This document shows positions 56,045 to 64,000 of a stretch of 64,000 nucleotides of DNA, piece by piece. The notes under the pieces are model-generated. The model was not told where the DNA came from. It searched no databases and worked only from the letters and a program-made list of their open reading frames with translations. The stretch comes from Streptomyces adelaidensis (GTDB lineage: Bacteria > Actinomycetota > Actinomycetes > Streptomycetales > Streptomycetaceae): NCBI RefSeq assembly GCF_016598475.1, contig NZ_JAEMUX010000008.1, forward strand, positions 62,001 through 126,000, in the 5' to 3' direction. The translations under genes were made by a program, and so were the position numbers. Position 1 is the stretch's first letter. Each line of letters opens with the position of its first letter.

Positions 56045-58276
56045 ATGCCCCTGCCCTCCATGCCCGACGCCTACGACGAGGTCCCCCCGTTTCGCAGGTC
56101 TGCCCAGCCCTCCGCCCGGGCCCGTGGGGACGCCACAGGCGCGCCGCGCACCGCCATCCGCGGTCCGGCGACCCGCCCAACGGGCTCGCGCTCAGGGAAT
56201 CCGGGTGACCTGGTGGCTCCCCCGCCCGGGACGGGCAGGACCCAAGAGGGGGCTGCTGCCCATACCGGCGCGGCAGGCTCTTCCCCGCAGCCGCAGCCGC
56301 AGCCGCAGCCCGTCGCCCCGCGTCGCCCCGCAGAGCTGCCGCCGGCACACACCACACTGATCTGTGTCGCGCTCCCCGGCCTCGCGATCTCGACGGAGCA
56401 GGGGCAGCTGACCGGCAGCGGGCTGGAGGGCTTCTACCGAGCCGGTCGGCGCATGCTCTCGCGCTGTCAGGTGCGGGTGGCGGGACGGGAGCCACTCGCC
56501 GTGCAGGCACGGATGATCACGGCCGACCGAGCCCGGTTCTTGGGAACCCTGCGCATCTCCGCCGACGCAGGGCCGGACCCGGACGTCATGGTCGAGCGCA
56601 CGCGTTACGCGGACGGTACCGAGCGGATCACCCTGCACAGCGCGGCCCGCCGTCCGTTGCGCCTGCCCGTCGAGGTGTCCCTGGGGACGGATCTCGCGGA
56701 ACTGGGCGCCGTCGCCTCCGGCGGCGCCGGGCCGGAACTGCCTGCCACTGTCCATGACTCAGGCCTGCGCTGGTCCTGCGCCAGTGGGCACTCGACCGTG
56801 ACCGCCAACCCTCCGCCCGCCGACGCCCTGGCATCAGCGGGGCTGCTGCGCTGGGAGTTGGAACTGCCGCCCGGCGGCACCCGGAGCGTGGAACTGCGGG
56901 TACGGCCGGACGGCGCGGGACCCATCAGACCGGTGGGACGCGGCGCCACAAGCCCCCTCGCCCAGGCCCAGGCCGCAGGGGACGACCCGGCGACGCAGGC
57001 TCTGCTGCGCACCTGCCTGGAGGATCTCGAAGCGCTGCTGCTGCGCGACCCGAAGAACCCGTCCGACACCCACCTCGCGGCGGGCGCGCCCTGGCGCTGC
57101 GGTATGGCTCCGGCCGACGCGTTGGTCGCGGCCCGGATGACGCTTCCGCTCGGCACGCGCCTCGCCGCAGGCACCCTGCGGACCCTCGCCCGCACCCAAC
57201 TCGCCGGCCCGGGAACACAGGCCGGCATGATCCCCGGCCCTCGGCGGGACGCGGGCCCGCATCTGCCGCCGGGTTGCACCGGCACCGAGGCGACCCTCCT
57301 GTTCCCCGTGCTTCTCGCGGAGGCTCGGCGATGGGGGCTCCCGGAACAGGAGACGGAGGAGCTGCTGCCCGCCGCCGAGCGCTGTCTGCGGTGGCTGCGG
57401 GCCGCCGTCGGGGGCGGCATCTATCTGCCAGACCCGCGCCCCGGCGGGCCACTGCGCTGCGAGACCCAGGCACATGCGCACCGGGCCGCGCTGCTGGGCG
57501 CCGAGCTCCTCGATGCGTACGGCCGGCCCGGAGGGGCCGAGCTGAGGGACTGGGGGAGGGCACTGCGGACCCGGTTCGGGGCGGACTTCTGGGTCGAGGG
57601 CCGAGGTGGCGGCAGACCTGCGGCCGCCCGTACCCCGGACGGACGGATCGTGTCGCACCTCGGTGCCGGCGCCGCCCACCTTCTCGACACCGGGCTGCTC
57701 GGCGCGGGGGAGCAGGCCACGGGGCTCCTCGACAAGGTACGCACCGAGCAGCTCGCACGGCTGCTCGGCGCGCCCGCCATGGACTCGGGCTGGGGGCTGC
57801 GGAGCCTGGGTGCGAAGGAGGCGGCGTACAACCCGTTCGGCCACCGCAGTGGTGCCGTGCGCGTGCAGGAGACGGCGACGGCGGTCGCGGGGCTGGCAGC
57901 CGCCGGCTACGAGAAGGAGGCGAGTTCCCTGTTGCGGGGCGTGCTGGCGGCAGCCGAGAGCTTCGGCCACCGGCTGCCCGAGATGTACGCGGGAGAGCAG
58001 CGGAGTGCAGGAGGCGCCCCGTTGCCGCACCCCGCCGCGTGCAGACCGGCCGCGACGGCGGCGGCCGCCGGGGTTCTGCTGCTCACCACCCTCGCCGGGA
58101 TCCGCCCCGACGCCCCTGCCGGGACCGTGACCCTACGGCCGGTGCGCAGTGCGCCGCTGGGCCAGATCGGTCTGACGGGACTGCGTGTCGCGGGAGCCCC
58201 GTTCGCCGTACGTGTGAGCAGGCTGGGGCTCGCCATGGTCGAGGAGGCGGCCGGTGGGCTGCAGTTGGGTGTGTGA
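56045..58276 (+). CDS. Glycogen-debranching-type protein (amylo-alpha-1,6-glucosidase-like)
   Basis: 743 aa from the ATG at 56045; earlier frames upstream lack coding character. After a 95-residue disordered Pro/Arg/Gln-rich leader comes the N-terminal beta domain of bacterial debranching enzymes (ISTEQGQLTGSGLEGFYRAG, RRMLSRCQVRVAGREPLAV). The (alpha/alpha)6 catalytic barrel follows: WRCGMAPADALVAARMTLPL, GMIPGPRRDAGPHLPPG, ARLLGAPAMDSGWGLRSLG, YNPFGHRSGAVRVQETATAV, EMYAGEQRS. Related proteins hydrolyse alpha-1,6 branches of glycogen. The catalytic acids cannot be assigned by eye, and some Streptomyces members may act on other glucans. Confidence 0.87.
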   Translation: MPLPSMPDAYDEVPPFRRSAQPSARARGDATGAPRTAIRGPATRPTGSRSGNPGDLVAPPPGTGRTQEGAAAHTGAAGSSPQPQPQPQPVAPRRPAELPPAHTTLICVALPGLAISTEQGQLTGSGLEGFYRAGRRMLSRCQVRVAGREPLAVQARMITADRARFLGTLRISADAGPDPDVMVERTRYADGTERITLHSAARRPLRLPVEVSLGTDLAELGAVASGGAGPELPATVHDSGLRWSCASGHSTVTANPPPADALASAGLLRWELELPPGGTRSVELRVRPDGAGPIRPVGRGATSPLAQAQAAGDDPATQALLRTCLEDLEALLLRDPKNPSDTHLAAGAPWRCGMAPADALVAARMTLPLGTRLAAGTLRTLARTQLAGPGTQAGMIPGPRRDAGPHLPPGCTGTEATLLFPVLLAEARRWGLPEQETEELLPAAERCLRWLRAAVGGGIYLPDPRPGGPLRCETQAHAHRAALLGAELLDAYGRPGGAELRDWGRALRTRFGADFWVEGRGGGRPAAARTPDGRIVSHLGAGAAHLLDTGLLGAGEQATGLLDKVRTEQLARLLGAPAMDSGWGLRSLGAKEAAYNPFGHRSGAVRVQETATAVAGLAAAGYEKEASSLLRGVLAAAESFGHRLPEMYAGEQRSAGGAPLPHPAACRPAATAAAAGVLLLTTLAGIRPDAPAGTVTLRPVRSAPLGQIGLTGLRVAGAPFAVRVSRLGLAMVEEAAGGLQLGV

Positions 58277-58399
58277 CCTCGCGTGACGTGTGGGAAGCGA
58301 TCGACGGTGACGCGTGAGTGAGGTCGAAGGCCGGCTCATGAGGCCGGTATCGGACTGAAGTGGATCAAGCAGGGAAGCCACCGGCGAAGGGAGTGTTTA

Positions 58400-58414
58400 T
58401 CGTCAGGCAGACGA
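58400..58414. promoter_or_regulatory. Palindrome in the Nudix-regulator promoter
   Basis: TCGTC-AGGCA-GACGA, a perfect 5+5+5 inverted repeat lying immediately upstream of the -10 element (58416), in the promoter spacer. Well placed for autorepression. Confidence 0.55.
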
Positions 58415-58415
58415 C

Positions 58416-58428
58416 TATGATCGCGACA
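58416..58428 (+). promoter_or_regulatory. Leaderless-type -10 element for the Nudix regulator
   Basis: TATGAT at 58416-58421, 6 nt (CGCGAC), then ATG at 58428. Confidence 0.6.
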
Positions 58429-59186
58429 TGCCCTACGACCCGTCGGACTACCCGCCCTTCGCTGTCACTGTGGACCTGGTCGTACTGACCGTCCGTCGCC
58501 ACGCGCTCTGCGCGCTGACGGTACGGCGGGGCGAGCAGCCGTTCCAGGGGCGGTGGGCGTTGCCCGGCGGCTTCGTACGGCAGGACGAGGATCTGTCGCA
58601 GGCCGCGGCGCGGGAGCTCGCCGAGGAGACCGGGCTGACCGCCCATGAACCGTCCGCCCCCGCGCAGGACAACGGCGCGCACCTGGAGCAGTTGGCGACG
58701 TACGGTGACCCGAAGCGCGACCCGCGGATGAGGGTCGTCAGCGTCGCCCACCTCGCCCTGGCCCCCGACCTGCCGGCACCCCGCCCGGGCGGCGACGCCA
58801 ACAGCGCACGCTGGGCGCCTGTCGAGGAGTTGCTGGATCAGGGCGGTTACGGGCGGGACGGCGAGCCGGTGGCGCTGCTGGCCTTCGACCACGCGCAGAT
58901 CCTCGCGGACGGCGTGGAGCGGGCCCGTTCCAAGATCGAGTACTCCTCGCTGGCCACGGCCTTCTGCCCGCCGGAGTTCACCGTGGGCGAGCTGCGCCGT
59001 GTCTACGAGGCGGTGTGGGGCGTGGCGCTGGATCCGCGCAACTTCCACCGCAAGGTGACGGGCACCCCCGGCTTCCTGGTACCCACCGGCGGCACCACCA
59101 CGCGTCAGGGCGGCCGCCCCGCCCAGCTCTTCCGCGCCGGCGGCGCCACTCTGCTCAACCCGCCGATGCTGCGTCCCGAGGTCTGA
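58428..59186 (+). CDS. Nudix-domain regulator with C-terminal winged helix (NrtR-like)
   Basis: 252 aa. An N-terminal Nudix fold ([46 protein letters not shown]) is joined to a winged-helix part ([28 protein letters not shown]). This is the NrtR architecture: Nudix-like ligand sensing coupled to DNA binding, in NrtR itself ADP-ribose and NAD metabolism genes. The Nudix box [20 protein letters not shown] is close to complete (G-x5-E-x7-R-E-x-x-E-E), so catalysis is possible. No NAD-biosynthesis genes are adjacent. It may regulate itself through the palindrome in its promoter. Confidence 0.88.
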   Translation: MPYDPSDYPPFAVTVDLVVLTVRRHALCALTVRRGEQPFQGRWALPGGFVRQDEDLSQAAARELAEETGLTAHEPSAPAQDNGAHLEQLATYGDPKRDPRMRVVSVAHLALAPDLPAPRPGGDANSARWAPVEELLDQGGYGRDGEPVALLAFDHAQILADGVERARSKIEYSSLATAFCPPEFTVGELRRVYEAVWGVALDPRNFHRKVTGTPGFLVPTGGTTTRQGGRPAQLFRAGGATLLNPPMLRPEV

Positions 59187-59405
59187 CGCGACGCAGCCGG
59201 TACCCGCACCACCGACTCCGGCAGCCGCCGCGGGTCGCCGCCGTCCACGGAGGCGGCGGCGAAGTGGCCCTGCACCGTCCGACGTGGTGGCGTGCGAACA
59301 CAAGCCCGAGACATGCGCCCACCATCGGTCCGAGGCCTGCACGGCGACTGTGAAGCCGTCGTCGAAGCGAGCCTCAAGGTGACTGAAAAACTGGACATAC
59401 CGCGC

Positions 59406-59419
59406 TATCTTGCTTCGGG
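59406..59419 (+). promoter_or_regulatory. Leaderless-type -10 element for the fused ABC transporter
   Basis: TATCTT at 59406-59411, 7 nt, then GTG at 59419. Confidence 0.45.
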
Positions 59420-61515
59420 TGATCCAGGCCATCGGACTGACCAGCAACCCCCGCAAGGAGCTTCCGCCCGCCGTCGACGACGTGTCCTTCGAGGCGCACT
59501 CCGGCCGCGTCACCGCACTCCTCGGTACGCCGGGGGCGGGCAAGTCGACAGCGCTGAAGCTCATGCTCGAACTCCAACGGGGCCGCGGAATCACCTACTT
59601 CAGGGGCCGTCCCCTCCATCGCATCGCACACCCCACGCGGGAAGTGGGCGTACTGCTCGGTGAGGTGCCCGGTCATCCGGCCCGCACGGTCCGTGGCCAT
59701 CTGCGGATGCTGTGCGCCGCCGCGGGGCTGCCCGCACGGCGCGCCGACGAAGTCCTGGAGGTCATGGGCCTGGTCAGCCTGCGTGAGGCGCGTCTGAACA
59801 CGCTCTCGCGGGGCATGGACCGCCGCCTCGGCCTGGCCTGCGCGCTGCTGTCCGACCCGCACACCCTCGTCCTGGACGACCCCGCCGACGGGCTCGCCGT
59901 CCGCGAAGGACGGTGGCTGCACGGCATCATGCGGGCGCACGCGGATCAGGGCGGCACGGTCCTGTTCACCACGGGTGACCCCAAGGAGGCCGCGCGGACC
60001 GCCGATCGGGTCCTCACCCTCGATCAGGGCAGGCTCGTCGCCGACCAGGAGGCCGCCGACTTCTCCCGCACCCGGCTCCGGCCACGTGTCGCCGTCCGCA
60101 CCCCGCACGCCGCCCGGCTGGACGCCCTGCTCACCAAGGAGGCCCGGACCGCACGGCGTTCCGTGGAGATCGTGCGGGAGGGGGGCAACCGGCTGTCGGT
60201 GTACGGCAGTACGTGCGCCGAGATCGGCGAGACCGCCTTCCGGCACAGCATCCTCGTACACCAACTCGCGGACGAGATCGGCGACATGGGGCCGTCGGTG
60301 CGGTCACTGCCGCCGGTGGCGCCGCCGCCCGTCGAAGAGGCGCCGACCGAGGCCGAGAGCGCCCATGGCTCGGCCCAGGAGGCTCAGAGGCCGGTAGCGG
60401 AGACCCGGGTGCCTGCGGACGGTGCTCAGGCAGCCGTCGGTGGCTCACGGGCAGTCTCTGAAGAGCCCCAGGTGGCCGCTGCCGGTCCACGGGCAGCCTC
60501 GGCCGCATCTCAGATGGCCGCCGCAGGTCCGCGGCCGGCCTCTGAGGAGTTTCAGGCGACCGCCGCGGGTCGCGCACCCTCCGAGGGGTCTCAGCCGGCC
60601 ATCGCCGGCCCTCGGACACCCGCCGTCTACGCACCGGAGGTCAACTCCGCGCCTCGCGCGAAGGCCGCGCTCCGTGATCGCCCAGCACAGCCGTCCGAGC
60701 GGGAGCCGCTGCCTCCGCTCCCGCCGCCCATCACCGTCCGCGCGGCGCGGAGCCCGTTGCGGCCGCTGCGCTACGAACTGCGCCGGGCCACCGGGGTCGG
60801 GACCGCGTACGTCACCGCCGCCGCCGTACTCGTCGCCTCCGCCCTCATGGCAGCGCTCCTGGCCAGGATCGGGCACACTCCCCAGCCGCGGCTGCTGGCC
60901 GCGTGGCCACGGGCGCTTCCGCTGCCACCCGCGGCCATCGGTGCGGGCCTGCTCGGCGCCATCGCCTTCGGCGACGAGTTCCGCCACCCCGCCCTGGCCG
61001 CGGACCGCGGCACCGTCCCCCGCCGGCTGGGACTGCTCGCCGCGAAACTCCTCGTCGCCGCCGCCACCGCGCTGCTGCTGGCCTTCCTCGCCGTGGGCTG
61101 CGATCTCGAAGTGCTCTATCTCGTCTACGGACCGGAGCTCATCGAGGTTCCCGCGGACTGGCTCTCACTCGGCGCGAGTTGGATCGGGCTCGTCGTGGGG
61201 TGCGCCTGGGCGGGAGTGCTCGCGGCGGGCGTCTTCCGTTCTACATCCGCTGGACTCGCCGCCGTGGTCGCCGTACCCCTCCTCGTCGTACCCCTGGTGC
61301 AGAAGGTGCTGGAGGGGCCGGCCGTGCGGAATGCCGTCGGGTTTCCGATGCGGCTGCGAGAGCTCGCGCTGATGCAGTGGCCTTTTGGTGGAGAGCGCTA
61401 TCTGGAGGCCGTGGCACGGGTGATCGCCCAACCCGTGGGCGGGGCGCTGCTGTTGTCGCTGACCGCACTGCTGGGCGCCTACCTGCTCACGAACCTGCGG
61501 GGCAGAGTCCGCTGA
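59419..61515 (+). CDS. Fused ABC transporter: ATPase, linker and membrane domain
   Basis: 698 aa from the GTG at 59419 (VIQAIGLTSNPRKELPPAVD); a TTG three codons earlier is possible. The ATPase has Walker A GTPGAGKST (36-44) and a signature reading LSRGM (129-133). Walker B LVLDDP (150-155) has Asp for the catalytic Glu. The switch region LFTTGDPKEAARTADRV has no H-loop histidine. About residues 300-440 are a low-complexity linker with repeats of the AAAGPRxASEE type. The C-terminus has about six membrane spans of ABC-2 type (AAAVLVASALMAALLARIG, LLVAAATALLLAFLAVGCD). It may export a small molecule or act as a regulator; the substrate is unknown. It lies upstream of whiH. Confidence 0.87.
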   Translation: MIQAIGLTSNPRKELPPAVDDVSFEAHSGRVTALLGTPGAGKSTALKLMLELQRGRGITYFRGRPLHRIAHPTREVGVLLGEVPGHPARTVRGHLRMLCAAAGLPARRADEVLEVMGLVSLREARLNTLSRGMDRRLGLACALLSDPHTLVLDDPADGLAVREGRWLHGIMRAHADQGGTVLFTTGDPKEAARTADRVLTLDQGRLVADQEAADFSRTRLRPRVAVRTPHAARLDALLTKEARTARRSVEIVREGGNRLSVYGSTCAEIGETAFRHSILVHQLADEIGDMGPSVRSLPPVAPPPVEEAPTEAESAHGSAQEAQRPVAETRVPADGAQAAVGGSRAVSEEPQVAAAGPRAASAASQMAAAGPRPASEEFQATAAGRAPSEGSQPAIAGPRTPAVYAPEVNSAPRAKAALRDRPAQPSEREPLPPLPPPITVRAARSPLRPLRYELRRATGVGTAYVTAAAVLVASALMAALLARIGHTPQPRLLAAWPRALPLPPAAIGAGLLGAIAFGDEFRHPALAADRGTVPRRLGLLAAKLLVAAATALLLAFLAVGCDLEVLYLVYGPELIEVPADWLSLGASWIGLVVGCAWAGVLAAGVFRSTSAGLAAVVAVPLLVVPLVQKVLEGPAVRNAVGFPMRLRELALMQWPFGGERYLEAVARVIAQPVGGALLLSLTALLGAYLLTNLRGRVR

Positions 61516-61582
61516 TGGTCGCACTTCTCCTTCGTGCTCACTGTCCGTGCCCGTCCGATGTCACAATGCGTGCAACTCCTCG

Positions 61583-61607
61583 TAGAACGCCCATTTCTTT
61601 CCGATAA
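61583..61607 (+). promoter_or_regulatory. Candidate sigma-WhiG promoter of whiH
   Basis: TCCGATAA at 61600-61607 matches the FliA/WhiG -10 GCCGATAA in seven of eight positions. A TAGA at 61583-61586 could be the -35 (TAAA), but the spacing is 13 nt against the usual 15-16. whiH is known to depend on sigma-WhiG in S. coelicolor. Confidence 0.5.
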
Positions 61608-61699
61608 GGCGTCAATTGCGACGGGGTGAGCGATCACCCTTTCGTGTGCTTTTCACCAAAGACCTCAAGGGAGTTGGGAACGCAGCCGACAAAGGATGC

Positions 61700-62587
61700 G
61701 TGAGTACCCTTGCGCACACCATGATGAACGCCGCCCGCTCCGCCGACTCCGGCCTCGCAGGACCGGGCGGACTCGACCGCTACCCGTATGCCGAGCACCC
61801 CGGCGTCGACCGCGTAGGCCTCCCCGCCTGGGAGGGCGCGGATCCCGAGCTGGGGCGCGTGGGCCGCCGCGCCGCCGGGAGCCGTGGACGCGGGCTGCAC
61901 GGCCAACTCGTCCAGCAGCTCGGCCAGATGATCGTCTCGGGCGACCTGGGCGCGGACCGCCCTCTCGTACCCGAGGAGATCGGCCAGCGGTTCGAGGTCT
62001 CCCGCACCGTCGTCCGCGAATCCCTGCGCGTCCTGGAGGCGAAGGGCCTGGTCAGCGCCCGGCCCAACGTCGGCACGCGCGTACGACCGGTCAGCGACTG
62101 GAATCTGCTCGACCCGGACATCATCGAATGGCGGGCCTTCGGTCCGCAGCGTGACAACCAGCGGCGTGAGCTCAGCGAGCTGCGCTGGACGATCGAGCCG
62201 CTCGCCGCCCGCCTCGCTGCGGGGCACGGCCGTGACGACGTCCAGCAGCGCCTCGGCGACATGGTCGAGCTCATGGGGCACGCCATGGCGCAGGGCGACC
62301 CCCTGACCTTCTCCCGCGCGGACGCCGAATTCCACTCGCTGCTCATCCAGGTCGCGGGCAACCGCATGCTGGAGCACCTCTCCGGGATCGTCTCGTCCGC
62401 CCTCCAGGTCTCCGGCGGTCCGGCCACCGGCTGTGACCGGCCGGGCGAGTCGACCCTGGTGCACCACGCCCGGATCGTCGACGCCCTCGCTGCGGGCGAC
62501 GGAGGGGCGGCCGAGGCGGCCATGCGGCAGCTGCTCACCGTCCACCCCGAGGTGGAGCGCGTGGTGCCGGCTCCACGCGAGCACTGA
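61700..62587 (+). CDS. whiH: GntR/FadR-family sporulation regulator WhiH
   Basis: 295 aa from the GTG at 61700, which has AAGGA 3 nt upstream. The winged helix-turn-helix lies at about 66-130 (LHGQLVQQLGQMIVSGDLGA, EEIGQRFEVSRTVVRESLRV, VSARPNVGTRVRPVSDWNLL), followed by an FCD-type ligand/dimerisation domain (LRWTIEPLAARLAAGHGRDD, AEFHSLLIQVAGNRMLEHLS). The 65-residue N-terminal extension is typical of WhiH. In Streptomyces WhiH acts in aerial hyphae at septation. Its position directly upstream of hrdB is the conserved Streptomyces arrangement. A strong terminator follows. Confidence 0.93.
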   Translation: MSTLAHTMMNAARSADSGLAGPGGLDRYPYAEHPGVDRVGLPAWEGADPELGRVGRRAAGSRGRGLHGQLVQQLGQMIVSGDLGADRPLVPEEIGQRFEVSRTVVRESLRVLEAKGLVSARPNVGTRVRPVSDWNLLDPDIIEWRAFGPQRDNQRRELSELRWTIEPLAARLAAGHGRDDVQQRLGDMVELMGHAMAQGDPLTFSRADAEFHSLLIQVAGNRMLEHLSGIVSSALQVSGGPATGCDRPGESTLVHHARIVDALAAGDGGAAEAAMRQLLTVHPEVERVVPAPREH

Positions 62588-62662
62588 GGGCGCCGAGAGC
62601 GAGACAGGGGCGGTACGGCCCGGGCGCGAGTCCCGCTGTGGCATCGTCCGAGCGGCGAACCC

Positions 62663-62715
62663 GTGCCGCCGGACCCCATCGGATCCTTCTGGGATTCGGC
62701 GGGGTCCGGCGGCAC
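62663..62715 (+). terminator. Strong terminator after whiH
   Basis: A perfect 15-bp stem (GTGCCGCCGGACCCC with GGGGTCCGGCGGCAC) with a 23-nt loop, about 75 nt after the whiH stop. Confidence 0.85.
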
Positions 62716-62955
62716 GAGGGGTGGCGGGAATCGTCCGCGGCGGGAGCGGTGGATCTCGATGGGCCAGCGGGAGAGGCGGACCCGCTGAGGCGGTCGGATG
62801 TCGGTGGGGACGGTGATCCGCGTTGAGGAGTTCGTTCGGGAATCGTTCGGGTACACGTCGAAGTAGTGCCGGTCGTGGCCTTGGTCGATTACCTTCGGCC
62901 ATATCTGATTGCTTTTGAGCGCTTACGGGGTGTGACTCGGGCCACGCAGATTGGG

Positions 62956-62983
62956 CGTAACGCTCGCGGGAACAGCGCGATGA
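62956..62983 (+). promoter_or_regulatory. ShbA (ECF sigma)-type promoter of hrdB
   Basis: CGTAAC (62956-62961), exactly 16 nt, CGATGA (62978-62983). This equals the promoter motif described for the ECF sigma factor ShbA that drives hrdB in Streptomyces. The transcript would have a leader of about 155 nt. Confidence 0.8.
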
Positions 62984-63146
62984 CCTAAGAGGTGACAGCC
63001 GCGGAGGGAATACGGACGCCGTTCAGGGCGCTGTGCATCTTCCCGGCCCCCGCCCGCACCGTCGGCCCACTCCCAAGCCGGTGGTCGGCTCCCGTCCGCG
63101 ATGGACGGGGCCGGAAGTCGTTTTCCAACGTTCCGAGAGGTTGTTC

Positions 63147-64000
63147 GTGTCGGCCAGCACATCCCGTACGCTCCCGCCGGAGATCGCCGAGTCCGTCTCT
63201 GTCATGGCGCTCATTGAGCGGGGAAAGGCTGAGGGGCAGATCGCCGGCGACGATGTGCGTCGGGCCTTCGAAGCTGACCAGATTCCGGCCACTCAGTGGA
63301 AGAACGTACTGCGCAGCCTCAACCAGATCCTCGAGGAAGAGGGTGTGACGCTGATGGTCAGTGCCGCAGAGCCCAAGCGCACCCGAAAGAGCGTCGCAGC
63401 GAAGAGTCCGGCCAAGCGCACCGCCACCAAGACGGTCGCGGCGAAGACGGTGACCACCAAGAAGGCCACCGCCACAGCCGCTCCCGCGGTGCCCTCGGAC
63501 GACGCCTCCGCCGAGGACGCCACCGCCAAGAAGGCCGCCGCAGCCAAGAAGACGGCTGCCAAGAAGACGGTCGCCGCCAAGAAAACCGTCGCCGCCAAGA
63601 AAACGGCGGCCAAGAAGACCACCGCCAAGAACGACGCCGAGGTGGTCGACGAAGAGGCACTGGAGGAGACTCCCGGTGCCAAGCCCGGTGAGGAGCCCGA
63701 GGGCACCGAGAGCGCCGGCTTCGTGCTGTCCGACGAGGACGAGGACGACGCGCCGGCCCAGCAGGTCGCCGCCGCCGGTGCCACCGCCGACCCGGTCAAG
63801 GACTACCTCAAGCAGATCGGCAAGGTCCCGCTGCTCAACGCCGAGCAGGAGGTCGAGCTCGCCAAGCGCATCGAGGCCGGTCTGTTCGCCGAGGACAAGC
63901 TGGCCAACGCCGACAAGCTGGCCCCCAAGCTCAAGCGCGAGCTGGAGATCATCGCCGAGGACGGCCGCCGCGCCAAGAACCACCTCCTGGAGGCCAACCT
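63147..64000 (+). CDS. hrdB: Principal RNA polymerase sigma factor HrdB (3' end outside window)
   Basis: GTG at 63147 (SASTSRTLPPEIAESVSVM). 284 residues are visible: the conserved region 1.1-like helix bundle (MALIERGKAEGQIAGDDVRR, ATQWKNVLRSLNQILEEEG), a long Lys/Ala/Thr-rich linker with AAKKTVAAKKTVAAKKT repeats, an acidic stretch (VLSDEDEDDAPAQQ), and region 1.2 (VKDYLKQIGKVPLLNAEQEV). Regions 2-4 lie beyond the window. It is the essential vegetative sigma factor. The linker repeats differ in number among species and are prone to slippage. GAGAGG lies about 7 nt before the start. Confidence 0.97.
   Translation, partial: MSASTSRTLPPEIAESVSVMALIERGKAEGQIAGDDVRRAFEADQIPATQWKNVLRSLNQILEEEGVTLMVSAAEPKRTRKSVAAKSPAKRTATKTVAAKTVTTKKATATAAPAVPSDDASAEDATAKKAAAAKKTAAKKTVAAKKTVAAKKTAAKKTTAKNDAEVVDEEALEETPGAKPGEEPEGTESAGFVLSDEDEDDAPAQQVAAAGATADPVKDYLKQIGKVPLLNAEQEVELAKRIEAGLFAEDKLANADKLAPKLKRELEIIAEDGRRAKNHLLEAN

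Larger units (their letters stand above)
62588..63146. other. whiH-hrdB intergenic region
   Basis: 559 nt. Holds the whiH terminator, the ShbA-type hrdB promoter and a long (about 155-nt) hrdB leader. GGGAAT at 62838-62843 resembles a sigma-R -35 box, but no GTT lies 18 nt downstream. Confidence 0.7.

Noticed and set aside
62838..62865. Sigma-R-type second promoter of hrdB
   Set aside because: GGGAAT is present, but the triplet 18 nt downstream is AGT and 19 nt downstream is GTA, not GTT.

Overview
The window is a 64 kb piece of a Streptomyces chromosome. Coding frames are very GC-rich at third positions, starts are often GTG or leaderless, and the right-hand end carries the Streptomyces-specific pair whiH (GntR-type sporulation regulator) followed by hrdB (principal sigma factor). 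The order miaB, miaA, dapF, rshA, hflX, lexA, nrdR, nrdJ, rnhB, recQ-like, whiH, hrdB is, from memory, that of the S. coelicolor SCO578x-SCO5820 core region. No tRNA, rRNA, CRISPR array or insertion sequence was seen.

Layout. (1) 1-9085: part of a type VII secretion (ESX) locus. It holds the end of a very long coiled-coil protein, an ESX-like 99-aa protein lacking the W-x-G motif, an ECF sigma factor, a one-span membrane protein with a degenerate P-loop-like region that overlaps the sigma gene, and the 1543-aa EccC motor ATPase. The other membrane components are not in the window. (2) 9151-20705: core genes for tRNA A37 modification (miaB, miaA), lysine and cell-wall precursor (dapF), stringent response (rshA), a secreted M1 peptidase and the ribosome-rescue GTPase hflX behind a sigma-R-type promoter. 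(3) 20850-26969: a decayed island of two hypothetical minus-strand genes, a Gfo/Idh/MocA oxidoreductase, a DegT/DnrJ/EryC1 aminotransferase and a truncated copy of a serine protease. The first four are broken by frameshifts or stops. (4) 27111-33528: an intact serine-protease lipoprotein, then an NRPS-independent siderophore-type cassette (class III aminotransferase, IucA/IucC synthetase, GNAT acyltransferase). The aminotransferase frame is open but its PLP lysine is replaced by arginine, encoded by the rare codon AGA.

(5) 33891-41021: DNA damage and dNTP supply. A DinG-type helicase converges on lexA, which has an upstream SOS box; divergently follow nrdR and the B12-dependent ribonucleotide reductase nrdJ. 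(6) 41110-46537: a HEAT-like remnant, a TerD protein, a DUF4937-type protein, a histidine phosphatase, an ADP-ribosylglycohydrolase and a DUF4173-type membrane protein. (7) 46601-49059: a DHA2 efflux pump and a divergent TetR regulator with two perfect operators between them; a 69-nt inverted relic of a related pump lies just beyond the pump gene. (8) 49142-59186: rnhB, hypothetical genes, a RecQ-like helicase fused to a phosphoribosyltransferase-like domain, a DUF4192 protein (with DnaA-box-like sites between them), a glycogen-debranching-type protein and a Nudix/winged-helix regulator with a palindrome in its own promoter. (9) 59419-64000: a fused ABC transporter, whiH and the start of hrdB, whose promoter matches the ShbA type.

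All positions, motif alignments and stem-loops were read by eye. Family names rest on recognised motifs, not on a database search.
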